A stretch of 64,000 nucleotides of DNA from Chitinophaga sp. CB10 (GCA_001870995.2 MLAV02000019.1:1-64000); one strand, 5' to 3'. Counted from the first letter of the stretch, positions 42,106 through 52,560 are shown. Numbers and translations: made by a program. The notes: generated by a model not told the origin, from the sequence alone.

Positions 42106-42879
42106 ATGTCTCCCTTGCTCCTCAAGAGGCCACTGGCCGTAATAGATCTGGAAACTACCGGTACAAACGTGGCCACGGACCGTATCATTGAAATTGCTAT
42201 CATAAAAGTATTTCCTGATAAAACCATACAATCCAAAGTAAAACGCATCAATCCCGGAATGCCTATTCCGGCAGGATCTACAGCAATTCATGGCATTAAG
42301 GATGAGGATGTGAAAGACTGCCCTACCTTTAAGCAGGCCGCCCATGAGCTGAAGCAGTTTATGGATAATTGCGACCTGGCGGGCTACAACTCCAACCGTT
42401 TCGATATTCCGTTGCTGGTGGAGGAATTTCTCCGTGCTGAGATTGAATTTGACATCAATAAACGAAAGTTCGTGGATGTGCAGCGTATTTTCCACCTGAT
42501 GGAAAAACGCACCCTGGCTGCGGCTTACAAGTTTTACTGCGATAAGACGCTGGAAAACGCGCACAGTGCGGAAGCCGATGCGCTGGCGACTTACGAGATC
42601 CTGGAAGCGCAGCTGACGCGTTATGAGCAGCTGCAGTCGGACATTGAGTCGCTCGCCACCTTTACCAAAGAAGAGGATTATGTGGACTTTGCCCGCAGGA
42701 TTGTGATGCAGGGCGGACAGGAAGTGTTTAACTTCGGGAAATACAAAGGCCGGCCGGTGAGAGAGGTGCTGAAGGCGGAGCCGCAGTACTACGACTGGAT
42801 GATGAAAGCTGATTTTCCGCTGAATACAAAGCAGAAACTCTCCGAGATATACTATAATATGATGTTAAAAAAAATGTAA
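42106..42879 (+). CDS. DnaQ-like 3'-5' exonuclease
   Basis: 257 residues. DEDDh exonuclease motifs: AVIDLETTGTNV (ExoI), YNSNRFDIPLL (ExoII) and HSAEADALATYEIL (ExoIII, histidine present). A C-terminal FNFGKYKGRPVREVL domain (about 200-250) is a common extra in this subfamily. It probably trims or proofreads DNA or RNA; it is not fused to a polymerase. It lies 27 bases after the mpl-like gene and may be cotranscribed. Confidence 0.92.
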   Translation: MSPLLLKRPLAVIDLETTGTNVATDRIIEIAIIKVFPDKTIQSKVKRINPGMPIPAGSTAIHGIKDEDVKDCPTFKQAAHELKQFMDNCDLAGYNSNRFDIPLLVEEFLRAEIEFDINKRKFVDVQRIFHLMEKRTLAAAYKFYCDKTLENAHSAEADALATYEILEAQLTRYEQLQSDIESLATFTKEEDYVDFARRIVMQGGQEVFNFGKYKGRPVREVLKAEPQYYDWMMKADFPLNTKQKLSEIYYNMMLKKM

Positions 42880-42952
42880 TCTTTTTTTAGAACGTTCTAT
42901 CTTGCAGCCGAATTGAACTATTTTCGCAGTCCAAAAAACACTATCTGCTGAA

Positions 42953-43693
42953 TTGGAAAAGCTTGTCATAATACCTACGTACAATGAAAAGGACAACATC
43001 CAGCACATCATTGACGCTGTATTTTCCTTACAGCAGGATTTTCATGTCCTGATCGTTGATGATGGTTCCCCGGATGGTACCGGCGCCATTGTAAAATCGC
43101 TCCAAACCAAGCATCCGGGCGAGCTCTTTATTGAGGAGCGTTCCGGCAAACTGGGTCTTGGCACGGCTTATATCCATGGCTTTAAATGGGCTTTGGCGAA
43201 GGGATACCGTTACATTTTCGAAATGGATGCGGACTTTTCCCATAACCCCAAAGACCTGGTACGCCTGTATGATGCCTGCGCCAAAGGCGGTGCGGACGTT
43301 TCCGTAGGTTCCCGCTATGTAAAGGGCGGAAAAACTGAAAACTGGCCGTGGGACAGGGCTGTGCTGTCCAAGGGGGCTTCCATTTACGTGGGGCTGATCA
43401 CCTGGATGCCGGTAAAAGATCCTACTGCGGGTTTTGTATGCTACACCAGCGCGGTGCTGGAATCCATCAACCTGGACCAGATTCAGTTCGTAGGCTATGC
43501 CTTCCAGATAGAAATGAAATTCACTGCCTGGAAGCTGGGATTCAAAATAGCCGAGGTGCCTATTACCTTCAAGGACCGCAAGGAAGGTTACTCTAAAATG
43601 AGTAAAGGCATCATCAAGGAAGGCGTGCTGGGCGTACTGAAAATCCAGTGGCAGAGCCTCTTCCGCAAGTACAAGAAAAGAGTAAGTAATTAG
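42953..43693 (+). CDS. GT2 polyprenol-phosphate mannose/glycosyl synthase (Dpm1-like)
   Basis: 246 residues from a TTG start (TTGGAAAAGCTTG) because there is no ATG near the conserved N-terminus. Motifs IIPTYNEKDNI, VDDGSPDGTG, FEMDADFSHNP and SVGSRYVKGG follow the Dpm1 pattern. The protein lacks C-terminal membrane spans, so it is of the soluble type. It should transfer a sugar from a nucleotide donor to a polyprenyl phosphate carrier. Confidence 0.88.
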   Translation: MEKLVIIPTYNEKDNIQHIIDAVFSLQQDFHVLIVDDGSPDGTGAIVKSLQTKHPGELFIEERSGKLGLGTAYIHGFKWALAKGYRYIFEMDADFSHNPKDLVRLYDACAKGGADVSVGSRYVKGGKTENWPWDRAVLSKGASIYVGLITWMPVKDPTAGFVCYTSAVLESINLDQIQFVGYAFQIEMKFTAWKLGFKIAEVPITFKDRKEGYSKMSKGIIKEGVLGVLKIQWQSLFRKYKKRVSN

Positions 43694-43700
43694 CATAGCA

Positions 43701-43732
43701 CCGGTGTAATGGCTACCCGGCCATTGCACCGG
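43701..43732. terminator. Hairpin between the GT2 and EamA genes
   Basis: CCGGTGTAATGGC (43701-43713) pairs with GCCATTGCACCGG (43720-43732), one wobble, 6-base loop. No T-tract follows, so termination may be partial. Confidence 0.5.
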
Positions 43733-43760
43733 ACAGCAAACCCGCCCCTGGCGGACCAAC

Positions 43761-44648
43761 ATGAAAAAAGCATTTCTCGAACTTCATCTTTCGGTATTCC
43801 TCGCAGGTTTTACCGGCATCTTAGGTAAACTCATTACCCTCAACGAAGGAATGCTTGTATGGTATCGCCTTCTGATCACCTGCATCAGCATGTATATCCT
43901 GTTTCGCTACCAGGGCGCCCTGAAAAGGCTCTCCTGGAAAGATATTCTGCCGATAGGCAGCACAGGGGTGATTGTGGCCTTACACTGGCTCTTTTTTTAC
44001 GGGAGCATTAAATACGCCAACGTATCCATCGGCGTGGTGTGCTTCTCATTAACCAGCTTGTTTACCGCCATCTTTGACCCGCTGATCAACCGGCGGCGTT
44101 TTGATACGGTGGAAATGCTGCTTAGCATGCTCACGCTGGCCGGCATCCTGCTTATATTCCACTTCGATACGCAATACCGCACGGGCATTATTCTCGGCAT
44201 TATTTCCGCGATGTTTGCCGCGTTGTTTACGGTATTCAACAAGCGCCTTATCAAACGGTTTGATACCAAGACCATTACTTTTTACGAGCTGACTACGGGG
44301 CTGGCGGTGCTGAGCATTTTTGCGCCGCTGTACCTGCACCTGTTCCCGGTGGCCAGCCTTGTGCCCGGCGCGATGGACTGGTTATACCTGCTTATCCTTT
44401 CGTGGGCCTGTACGATTTGTATGTACCTGCTGAGCATGAGCGCATTGAAAAAGATATCTCCGTTTACTGTTAACCTGTGTTTCAACCTGGAGCCGGTGTA
44501 TAGTATTATCCTTGCGTTTGCGATTTTTCACGAGAATAAGTATTTGAATGCCGCGTTTTATGGCGGCTTGGCGTGTATAATTTTGTCGGTGGTGTTGCAG
44601 ATGGTGAGGGTGAGCAGGTCCGGCGGGGATGTGCCGGCGGCGCATTGA
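43761..44648 (+). CDS. EamA-family DMT transporter
   Basis: 295 residues with about ten membrane spans arranged as two five-span repeats, each with the EamA pattern (YANVSIGVVCFSLTSLFTAIFDPL; CFNLEPVYSIILAFAIFHEN). Members export metabolites or amino acids; the substrate cannot be inferred. A strong terminator follows. Confidence 0.9.
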   Translation: MKKAFLELHLSVFLAGFTGILGKLITLNEGMLVWYRLLITCISMYILFRYQGALKRLSWKDILPIGSTGVIVALHWLFFYGSIKYANVSIGVVCFSLTSLFTAIFDPLINRRRFDTVEMLLSMLTLAGILLIFHFDTQYRTGIILGIISAMFAALFTVFNKRLIKRFDTKTITFYELTTGLAVLSIFAPLYLHLFPVASLVPGAMDWLYLLILSWACTICMYLLSMSALKKISPFTVNLCFNLEPVYSIILAFAIFHENKYLNAAFYGGLACIILSVVLQMVRVSRSGGDVPAAH

Positions 44649-44724
44649 GCGCGGGAATAGCATGGGAGGAGCTATTGGGGAGCTTGGTGTTTGAAGGGTG
44701 TTAATGGATAAAGATTTACCATAT

Positions 44725-44757
44725 AAAAAGCCTGGGCCATACGGCGCCAGGCTTTTT
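44725..44757. terminator. Bidirectional terminator between EamA and M4 protease genes
   Basis: AAAAGCCTGG (44726-44735) pairs with CCAGGCTTTT (44747-44756), with A residues before and T residues after, so it can serve both convergent genes. Confidence 0.88.
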
Positions 44758-44807
44758 ATATACTTACTCTCTCTCGCATAATTCAATCATCAACAACCGC
44801 TTCAATC

Positions 44808-47237
44808 CTATTTCTGCCCTACAATAAGCGGCTGCCGTTCTTTGGTACCGTTATATTCAATTTCAATATAGTACATACCTTGTTTCAACCCGCTAATATT
44901 GAGCTGGGCGGTTCCTACATTGCTGAATTTCTGTTGCTTCACACGGTTACCCATCTGATCAAATACAGAAATCACCTGTATTTGTGCGGCTGTTGACGAG
45001 CCGGCAGGTTTCAGCATATTGTCATCCTGTTTAGGTGAGATGGTGACGGTATTGACCGCCGGGTTGGGCGATACGGCGAACAGCGTCATCGGGCAGGGAG
45101 CGTAGACGGTGACGCCGTCTGTCACCGTTTCACCGCAGGCATTTTTGGCTGTAATTTTAACGCTGCCGCCACCTTTTACAGATACGTAGGAGCCGGATGA
45201 AGTAGGGCTGTAAATATAGATTTCGCTAGTGCTGCCACCCGGCATGGAAGTCCATACGTAGTTCGTCAGCGGCATATTGGGGTTTGCGTTAATGTACCAG
45301 TCCTGCCAGCCGCCGCTTCTGCAGGAGCCGCTCATACTGCTGGAAAGCGCCATACTGGGGATGGTGGATAATGATTTGGAAACAGTAACACAGTTAGGCA
45401 GACTGGCGGTTAGAGTGAACAGGTTGCGACTCAGATAAGTAAGCGTTACGGAATTACCTGATGGCGACATACTCACGGCGCTGGGGTCACTTACGCTCCA
45501 GGTAACCGTCTGCCCGGCAGGAACACCAGTGCAGGTATAAGTAGCGGTGCTGCACAAGGCATCAGGGCCGTTTAACACCAGCGGCGCACTCGGCCCCGCT
45601 GCCCCTACTCCTACCGCATACCAGGCATCCTGCACGGCTTTCACCTGGCAGCTGCCGGCGCCGTACAGATCTGTTGCCGCGCTGATCATCGCCGTCCTTG
45701 CTGCGGAAAAACCGCTGTTGGCATTCAGGTAAAACTGCTGCGCCCTCCATACGATATTGGCCGCAACGTCCATGGATTGCCCGGTAACCCTGTAAAAGTT
45801 TCCTAAATCATTCGTGCCGGAACCACCCTGGGAAAGCAGGTAAAACCAGTGGCTGAACACCGTGCTGTTGGTGTGAATGGCCGCGGAGGAAAATGGATCG
45901 CCGTCCCAATAGGTGCCGCCGTAGGTATCCGGGTTGTTCTTTTTGTTGGGATCTCTCAGGCTGCGTAAGCACGTATAGTCTTTGACGATATACTCGCCTA
46001 TCTCCCAGATGTCGCAACAGGCGCCGGCCCAGCTTTCCACCACGGCCGCCCAGATGTCGCTCAGGCCTTCATTCAGCATACGCGCTTCCAGCGTGCCGTT
46101 TAAGGAGCAGGTATATTGCGTGATGCCATGCGCTATTTCATGAGCTACGGCGTCAATGGACACCACAGGTTTGAACTGCGTGGCTCCATCGCCAAACAGC
46201 GCCCTCCTCATGGTAGGGTCCCAGCCGGCATTGTCGATATTACCTGCGTGGGCATAGCATTCCAGGGTAGCGCCCAGGTTGTCGTAACTATTGCGGTTAC
46301 GAACGGTAGCCCAGTAGTCGAATACCGTTTCAGCGCCCCAGTGTACGTCGTGGCCGGCATTGGGAGTCGTCCAGCTGGTGGTGGTATTGGTAAAATCCGT
46401 TGCGCCGGGGTTGGTGGAGGAAGTGGAACCATGGTTGTCAAATGTATGGATGTTGGCCGTTCGGCCATTGGTGGTGCGCACTTCACGCAGGCGGTAGTTG
46501 CCGGCGCTGAAGTTATCCATGGTAACATTGCGCGTACCCCAGTATAAGCATGCCACTGATCCCGGTACATTTACGTGGAACAAACGGGATTCTTTGGCGA
46601 GGATGCGGCCGCTGGCGGCGTCTACAAATACGTCCAGGTCGAGGTCAGGTTCCAGGGCTTTGATGTGAAACTGCCAGGCCAGCCGGTAGGTACGGGTAAA
46701 TTTTTCGTCTTTAAAGATGAGTAATGAACCTTTAGGATATAAAGTAGCATTGGGATTGCGCTCTACTTCCCGGAAACGCGCCTGTGCGGCTTCGTCCTGC
46801 CAGGCATACCGGGTCGCGTGCACGTCGCTGAGGGCTTTGGCCAAAGCAGCGCTTTCATCCAGGCTCACGTCAACGGATACGTTGCCTATGTCCGCCAGTT
46901 GCCCGTCCACGGATTCGATCACGCCGTCCCTGCCATGTACGGCATAGCTGCCGCCCCGCACGGGATAGCCCTTGTAATATTGGTTGAAATACTGGTGACT
47001 GCGCCCATTATCTTCCGACAGCCGTTTGGCAAGGCGTAAACTGTCTTCAGAACGGAGCTTCAATACAGACCTTAGAAATACAGGCGCTTCAGCGGCTTTT
47101 ACAGGGCGTTGTTTGGGATCTAGCCGGATGGCGGCTACTTTGCCATTGCGCGTAGTGTCCAGCTCTACTACCTGTTGCGCAAAGAGGGATACATGCAGTA
47201 ACAGGGTACAGCTCAATAGGGTAAACTTCATTTTCAT
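44808..47237 (-). CDS. Secreted M4 thermolysin-like metalloprotease with T9SS sorting domain
   Basis: 809 residues. Signal peptide (to about 20), FTP-like propeptide (about 45-210), M4 catalytic domain (about 225-545) with zinc motif HEIAH (366-370), E390 in NEGLSD, and a proton-donor region IHTNSTVFSHWFY. A beta-rich PKD-like region follows (about 550-710) and a type A T9SS sorting domain ends the protein (LFAVSPNPAVNTVTI; LKQGMYYIEIEYNG). It degrades extracellular protein. It is divergent from no gene, but close to the second SusCD set. Confidence 0.94.
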   Translation of the reverse strand: MKMKFTLLSCTLLLHVSLFAQQVVELDTTRNGKVAAIRLDPKQRPVKAAEAPVFLRSVLKLRSEDSLRLAKRLSEDNGRSHQYFNQYYKGYPVRGGSYAVHGRDGVIESVDGQLADIGNVSVDVSLDESAALAKALSDVHATRYAWQDEAAQARFREVERNPNATLYPKGSLLIFKDEKFTRTYRLAWQFHIKALEPDLDLDVFVDAASGRILAKESRLFHVNVPGSVACLYWGTRNVTMDNFSAGNYRLREVRTTNGRTANIHTFDNHGSTSSTNPGATDFTNTTTSWTTPNAGHDVHWGAETVFDYWATVRNRNSYDNLGATLECYAHAGNIDNAGWDPTMRRALFGDGATQFKPVVSIDAVAHEIAHGITQYTCSLNGTLEARMLNEGLSDIWAAVVESWAGACCDIWEIGEYIVKDYTCLRSLRDPNKKNNPDTYGGTYWDGDPFSSAAIHTNSTVFSHWFYLLSQGGSGTNDLGNFYRVTGQSMDVAANIVWRAQQFYLNANSGFSAARTAMISAATDLYGAGSCQVKAVQDAWYAVGVGAAGPSAPLVLNGPDALCSTATYTCTGVPAGQTVTWSVSDPSAVSMSPSGNSVTLTYLSRNLFTLTASLPNCVTVSKSLSTIPSMALSSSMSGSCRSGGWQDWYINANPNMPLTNYVWTSMPGGSTSEIYIYSPTSSGSYVSVKGGGSVKITAKNACGETVTDGVTVYAPCPMTLFAVSPNPAVNTVTISPKQDDNMLKPAGSSTAAQIQVISVFDQMGNRVKQQKFSNVGTAQLNISGLKQGMYYIEIEYNGTKERQPLIVGQK

Positions 47238-47280
47238 AAATACGGTTTAAAAGTGATGAAACAATTTTAACCGTACTCAC

Positions 47281-47295
47281 TGCCATAATATGGCA
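47281..47295. promoter_or_regulatory. TGCCATA-A-TATGGCA palindrome upstream of the M4 protease
   Basis: A perfect 7-bp inverted repeat with a 1-base centre, 44 bases upstream of the start. An AT-rich imperfect inverted repeat (ACGGTTTAAAA and TTTTAACCGT) lies between it and the start. It may be an operator; the regulator is unknown. Confidence 0.4.
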
Positions 47296-47396
47296 ATGTG
47301 TAAGAAATGAAACTGACCCTGATAAGTTGGTGATAAAAAAGAGGGTTGTTGACTACAGGTGCTTTTAGGAAAAAGTGGGGATGGGGGCCTGATAAT

Positions 47397-47436
47397 AAAA
47401 AACGGATGTAGCCTCCTAACAGCTACATCCGCTTTT
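47397..47436 (-). terminator. Terminator of the second sigma/FecR/SusCD locus
   Basis: CGGATGTAGC (47403-47412) pairs with GCTACATCCG (47422-47431); the minus strand continues into T residues (A-run at 47397-47402) and the plus strand into CTTTT. It lies 48 bases after the SusD stop. Confidence 0.85.
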
Positions 47437-47483
47437 ATACTGATCAAATTCAGGCGCCAGCAATGCTGCCTCATTCATCTACT

Positions 47484-49004
47484 TTACTTTATCAACCACA
47501 TCCTGTCATTCTGCGTATCCGACCCGTTAAACTGCCGTTGCAACGCAGCCTTCAAATTACTCTCATTCGCATTATACTCCGACGTCGGGTACTTCCACCG
47601 CACCGGTATCATCTGCGCATTCTTATTCGCAGGGCCTACCTCAAATACCGGCACTCCCGTACGGCGGTTCTGATAGAACGCCTGGCGGCCGGAGTTCTGG
47701 AAAAATGCCACATACTTCTGCTCCAGGATCTGCTTTAAACCAATCGCTGTATTGCCGGCATAAACCACCTCCGGACCGGACAGGAACCCATCCTGTGCTG
47801 CGGCTGCCACATTGTAAAAAGCCATATTGGCACGGATCCCGGCTGTATAGTATGCATTAGCATCTCCACTAACCCAACCCCTGTTAATAGCCTCGGCAAT
47901 GATAAAATTCACTTCGGCAGCGCCGAGTTGGATACAGGGCACGCCGGAAGGCGTTACTTCCCAGAAGTCGAAATTCAGATTGGATAATTTACCCGCGGTA
48001 GCCAGGGCCTTCAGGTCCGACTGAATCATACCTACTGACCCGCCCCTGAAGGAGGTGAACTTGGTAGCATACGCCGGGTCGCCGCTCTTCTTCGCCGAAT
48101 CCGTAGGCAGCGCCATCACAAATAAACGCGGGTCGGACGTGCGTTTCAGGATATCCACAATCGTGCTGGCGAGGTTATTGTCATTATCCCGCTTAATCAC
48201 AATACCGTCTGCAGGCCATAACGGGTAGTTATTATCACGGGCATTCCCGTTGTACAACAGCTGGAAGTTATCCGCATTGGTAAGTATCAGCGGGTATTTG
48301 GCAGGGTTGCTGACGATGGCGGCAAACTGCTCTTTCACCTTCAGGTCCGCATTATCATCCGCGCGTTTGCTCAAACTCATTAATACCCGCAGGCGGAAGG
48401 AGTTGACAAGCTTTTGCCATTTGGCCAGGTCCCCTTTGTAGTAGAAGTCGCCCTCTACCTTTACGTTGCCGGCTACCAGCGGCGTCAGCTCCGTATTTAC
48501 AGAGTCCAGCAATTGCAGGCAGTAACGGTACACTTCCTTCTGCTCATCATATTTAGGGGTAAAATTACCTTCGGAAATACCTTTGATGGCGTCTGTCATG
48601 GGTATATCCCCATACATTTCAGTAGCCCTTACGAGGAACCAGGCTTTTACAAACCGGGCCAGCGGCACATAGCCTTTTGCTACATCGCCATACTTGGCGG
48701 ACTCCAGCAACAGCTGGCGTACATCACGTAAACGGTCGTACGCCGAAAAACCTTCTCCGCTGGTAGTCCAGTCGTACGGCTGGCCGTAATAGTAGGAGTT
48801 GTTTTGCGTGGCGTACTGGTTATGGCGTTGCACATCATTCCAGGGGCCGTCTTTCATGTTGAGCAGGATGCCGGTGAATATCAGCTTGGGATTACCATCG
48901 TACACGGCCGCCGGGTCTTTTTGCAGGGTGCCCATTTTCTCACAGCCCCACAATCCGGTAACCAGCGCGGCGCCCAATAAATATTTAGATATAATCGCTT
49001 TCAT
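47484..49004 (-). CDS. SusD/RagB-like outer-membrane lipoprotein, SusD-like_2 type
   Basis: 506 residues. Lipobox GLWGC (cysteine at 21). SusD-like_2 features: PAAVYDGNPKLIFTGILLNMKDGPW, VRATEMYGDIPMTDAI, KWQKLVNSFRLRVLMSLSKRAD and QILEQKYVAFFQNSGRQAFYQNRRTG. This class often serves non-starch or peptide uptake systems. It starts 14 bases after the SusC stop and is followed by a terminator. The nearby M4 protease and S9 peptidase suggest peptide ligands (inference). Confidence 0.92.
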   Translation of the reverse strand: MKAIISKYLLGAALVTGLWGCEKMGTLQKDPAAVYDGNPKLIFTGILLNMKDGPWNDVQRHNQYATQNNSYYYGQPYDWTTSGEGFSAYDRLRDVRQLLLESAKYGDVAKGYVPLARFVKAWFLVRATEMYGDIPMTDAIKGISEGNFTPKYDEQKEVYRYCLQLLDSVNTELTPLVAGNVKVEGDFYYKGDLAKWQKLVNSFRLRVLMSLSKRADDNADLKVKEQFAAIVSNPAKYPLILTNADNFQLLYNGNARDNNYPLWPADGIVIKRDNDNNLASTIVDILKRTSDPRLFVMALPTDSAKKSGDPAYATKFTSFRGGSVGMIQSDLKALATAGKLSNLNFDFWEVTPSGVPCIQLGAAEVNFIIAEAINRGWVSGDANAYYTAGIRANMAFYNVAAAAQDGFLSGPEVVYAGNTAIGLKQILEQKYVAFFQNSGRQAFYQNRRTGVPVFEVGPANKNAQMIPVRWKYPTSEYNANESNLKAALQRQFNGSDTQNDRMWLIK

Positions 49005-49018
49005 GTTTCTTTCAGTTT

Positions 49019-52000
49019 TTAGAAGGACAGGTTAATGTTCACACCATAGCTCTTCACCGCAGGCGTCTGGAAACCGGCATTGTCAGAAGTGTACTGGTCC
49101 AGTTCCATATTCTTGTTATGCTTGCTGGTAAAGTACAGCAGGTTGCGGCCTACCAGGGAAATGCTGGCAGTGGAAAAGAATTTGGTACGTTGCAACAGGG
49201 CGGAAGGGAAGTTGTAGGACAATACTACTTCGCGCAGTTTTACGAAGGTAGCGTCGTGTACGAGGTTCCTGTCAGCGATGTAATAATCGGTCGCCCAATC
49301 CCGCCACAATACCGGCACATCGTTCGGCGCATACTTCCTGTCGTCGGAGATGATGTTGCCATCCCTGTCCGCATTGAGCTTACCTGAAACTACTTTCTGG
49401 CCTTTGGTCATTACGCTTCCGTTCCAATCAGGATTGTTGCGGTTGGTCCAGTCCAGGAAACGGTATTCGCTGGCGGATGCCGGCGCCGTGCCCGACTTCC
49501 ACTGGTAATAATCCACGTAGTTGGAGATCAGTCCTCCGAAACGGCCGTCCACCTGCACGCTCAGCCCGAAGTTTTTGTAGCGGAAACTGTTGTTCATCCC
49601 CAGCATAAACTTGTTGTCTTCATAACCAATCTTCGTCTGGAACGGATTGTATAGCGGCAATCCATCGTTGCCCACGAGGATATTCCCCTTGTCATCCCGC
49701 TGGAAGTCCGTGATATAGTAGCTGTCATACCGGTCCCCGATTTTGATCATATCTATGCGCTGCTGTATGCCATCAATCTCCTTGAGCCAACGGTGATTGG
49801 TTGACCAGTTCACCATTACATCCCAGTTGAAATCTTTTTTACGTACAGGCGTTCCTGTTAGGGTGATTTCAGCGCCTTTGCGGATGAAGGTATTCGCGTT
49901 GCGCTGCACGGTATTTACGCCGGATGCGGAGGATACCGTTACGTTCACCACGCCGGGGCCTTCGATATTGCGGTAGTATGCCGCGTCAATACCCAAACGG
50001 TTGTTGAAGAAATTAGCCGCCACGCCTGCTTCCGCGGTCTGTACGCGACTCGGCAGGATGTCCGGATTATACAGCGTGCCGGTATAGGTAATCCCTACGT
50101 TGTTATCCCAACGGGTACCGCTGGTGCTGTAGAAAGGCAGGAGCTTGTAAATATCGTAATCGCTGGAAGTATTGGCCAGGTCGCCCGCTACGTTGGCATA
50201 GGAGCCACGCAGCTTCAGCATGGACACATAGTCCGGCAGGCGCAGCATTTCCGACAGCATGATGCTCAGGGAAGCGGAAGGATAGAAGTAGGTATTGTTC
50301 TTCAACGGCATGGTAGACGACCTGTCGTACCTGCCGGTCAGGCTCAGGAACACCATGCTTTTCCAATCCATATCCAGGAAGCCATAGAGGCTGCCCACCT
50401 GTCTTTTTCCAAAGTCGTTGGAAGGGCTGTTCTGCTCTTTTGTATTGGCCAGGTCGTACACGCCTGGGGTAATGAGGCCGCCCTTCGTCGTACCGCTAAG
50501 GCTGCTCACTTTCACAGTTCGCAGGTTCGCCATTACCGACCCGGTAAAGTTGAAGCTGCCGCCGATTTTATCTTTATACGTGAAGCCGCCTTCGGTGTTG
50601 TTCTCCCAGAAATAATCATAGAGTTCCCGGTAGCCACCCACGCGGCGGTATGGTTCGTAGAAGTCGGCCGACATCGGATAGCGCCAGGATTGCCGGCGGT
50701 TCCAGGTACTCACGTTTGTGCGTACTTTAAAATCCAGTTTGGACGACAGGTGATATAACATTTGCAGGTGCCCGTACACATCGTCTTTATTATACGAGTG
50801 CAGCGCCTCATTGGCAATCAGCCAGGGGTTGTTGTAGATAGTATATTCCCTGTTGTATTGCTGCACGTTTTCTTTACCGGGCTGCCAGTAATTACGCAGG
50901 TCGTTGATATCATAATCCACCCCGCCCCATACGGTAATGAGGTAAATGAGGCTGCTGGGGCCGTAGCCCAGGCTGGGATAGTTAGGCGTGTATTGCTTGC
51001 TGTAGTTGATAGCGCCTTCGATGCGCAGTTTATCCCCTACGTTTACCCCGCCTGTGAAATTGACGTTGCTGCTGCCGTATTTGGTGTTCGGCACCTGTCC
51101 GCGCTGCGCCACCTGCGAAAAGGAGATGCGCAGGTCGCCTTTGTCATTGGCGGTGGAAATAGCGACGTTATTGGTGCTGAGTAAACCATTGCGCAGGTAG
51201 TTGGTCAGGTTGTCCTTACCTCTGGCCAGCCATGGAATAGGCGTCAGCTCCCCGGTAACCGGGTCCTTGGGGGAATTATACTGGGTGATCAGCTGCCCTT
51301 CGAAGCGCGGCCCCCAGATGTTGTAGTCCGCATCGTTCAAACCGCCGCCGCGGCCGTCTTTGAAGGCATATTCAAAATCGTCGCCGGGGCCGTATTCCGT
51401 CTGATATTTCGGGATTGCGTTGTACCCTGCCTGTAATTGTGTACTGGAATTCACTTCCACTTTAAAACCTTTCTTATCCGCCTTGGCGCGTTTGGTGGTG
51501 ATTACGATCGCGCCGTTCTGGCCGCGGGAGCCGTACAGCGCCGCAGCGTTGGCGCCTTTCAGCACGGAATAGGATTCGATGTCATCTGCATTCAGGTTCC
51601 AGGAGTCGGAGCTTACAGGCACGCCATCCACTACGATCAGCACGTTGCTGCGGCCGCGGAGCTGGATGCCCGGATCGCCGAAGAGGTTGGGACTGGGCGT
51701 AATCACGAGGCCGGCCACCTTACCGGTAAGGCCGCTCACGGGGTTGGGCTCACGGGCTTTCGTGAGGTCCGCCCCTTTTACTTCCTGTACGGAATAACCC
51801 AGGGCTTTTTTTTCTTTCTTGATACCCATGGCGGTAATGATCACCTCGTCCAGTCCTGCTTTGGCAGGAGTGAGTACTACGCTGACCGTACCGCTGCCGG
51901 TAACAGGAATTTCCTTTGTTTCAAAACCCATGAAGCTAACCACCAGCACGCCGTTTTCAGGCACCAGGAGGTGGAAGGAGCCGTCCGCAGCGGATACCAC

Positions 52001-52492
52001 GCCTTTGGACGTACCTTTTACCAGCACGGTAGCCCCGGGGATGGGATTGCCTGCCTCGTCCAGCACCTTCCCGTTTACATCCGCAGGCGGGAGCGCCGGC
52101 GGCGCGGGGGCATGGGAGGCCGCTTCCGGCTGGAGTTTGATCACCACTGTTTTATCCACAATGGTATAATTTAAAGGCTGCCCGGCCATACAGGCGCCCA
52201 GCACCTCTTTTAGTTCGGCATCCTTTACGTGTAAGCTTACACGGCGTCCGGCGGACAAAACCCTGTTGGTGTAAAGAAAGTCAAAGCCCGTCTGCCGGCT
52301 GATTTCTTTAAACACCTCCTTCAGCGGCGCATTATTTTTGGAAAGCGTGATCCTGGCTTGACCAAAGCTGGCAGCGTTTACCTGCAGCATAAAAGCTAGT
52401 ATAAAAATAGAATTCAGTTGCATCACACGAATAATTGTGATCTGGCAAAGGCTACGCCTGTGCGTACCTTTGATTAGAGTGCGCAAATACAT
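49019..52492 (-). CDS. SusC/RagA-type TonB-dependent transporter with STN domain
   Basis: 1157 residues from MYLRTLIKGTHRR; the longer ATG at 52588 runs into the hairpin region and is rejected. Signal segment (about 22-42), STN domain (about 45-110), carboxypeptidase-like repeat (about 125-200), plug with VVDGVPVSSDSWNLN and NAAALYGSRGQNGAIVI, then barrel ending in FSF-like INLSF. It pairs with the SusD at 47484 and, through its STN domain, with the FecR encoded upstream. Confidence 0.95.
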   Translation of the reverse strand: MYLRTLIKGTHRRSLCQITIIRVMQLNSIFILAFMLQVNAASFGQARITLSKNNAPLKEVFKEISRQTGFDFLYTNRVLSAGRRVSLHVKDAELKEVLGACMAGQPLNYTIVDKTVVIKLQPEAASHAPAPPALPPADVNGKVLDEAGNPIPGATVLVKGTSKGVVSAADGSFHLLVPENGVLVVSFMGFETKEIPVTGSGTVSVVLTPAKAGLDEVIITAMGIKKEKKALGYSVQEVKGADLTKAREPNPVSGLTGKVAGLVITPSPNLFGDPGIQLRGRSNVLIVVDGVPVSSDSWNLNADDIESYSVLKGANAAALYGSRGQNGAIVITTKRAKADKKGFKVEVNSSTQLQAGYNAIPKYQTEYGPGDDFEYAFKDGRGGGLNDADYNIWGPRFEGQLITQYNSPKDPVTGELTPIPWLARGKDNLTNYLRNGLLSTNNVAISTANDKGDLRISFSQVAQRGQVPNTKYGSSNVNFTGGVNVGDKLRIEGAINYSKQYTPNYPSLGYGPSSLIYLITVWGGVDYDINDLRNYWQPGKENVQQYNREYTIYNNPWLIANEALHSYNKDDVYGHLQMLYHLSSKLDFKVRTNVSTWNRRQSWRYPMSADFYEPYRRVGGYRELYDYFWENNTEGGFTYKDKIGGSFNFTGSVMANLRTVKVSSLSGTTKGGLITPGVYDLANTKEQNSPSNDFGKRQVGSLYGFLDMDWKSMVFLSLTGRYDRSSTMPLKNNTYFYPSASLSIMLSEMLRLPDYVSMLKLRGSYANVAGDLANTSSDYDIYKLLPFYSTSGTRWDNNVGITYTGTLYNPDILPSRVQTAEAGVAANFFNNRLGIDAAYYRNIEGPGVVNVTVSSASGVNTVQRNANTFIRKGAEITLTGTPVRKKDFNWDVMVNWSTNHRWLKEIDGIQQRIDMIKIGDRYDSYYITDFQRDDKGNILVGNDGLPLYNPFQTKIGYEDNKFMLGMNNSFRYKNFGLSVQVDGRFGGLISNYVDYYQWKSGTAPASASEYRFLDWTNRNNPDWNGSVMTKGQKVVSGKLNADRDGNIISDDRKYAPNDVPVLWRDWATDYYIADRNLVHDATFVKLREVVLSYNFPSALLQRTKFFSTASISLVGRNLLYFTSKHNKNMELDQYTSDNAGFQTPAVKSYGVNINLSF

Positions 52493-52560
52493 ACTTTTGT
52501 TACTGTTTGGGTAGTGTTGAATACGTTCTGTCAAAAATGTGGAAAGCATTATCTCAAACC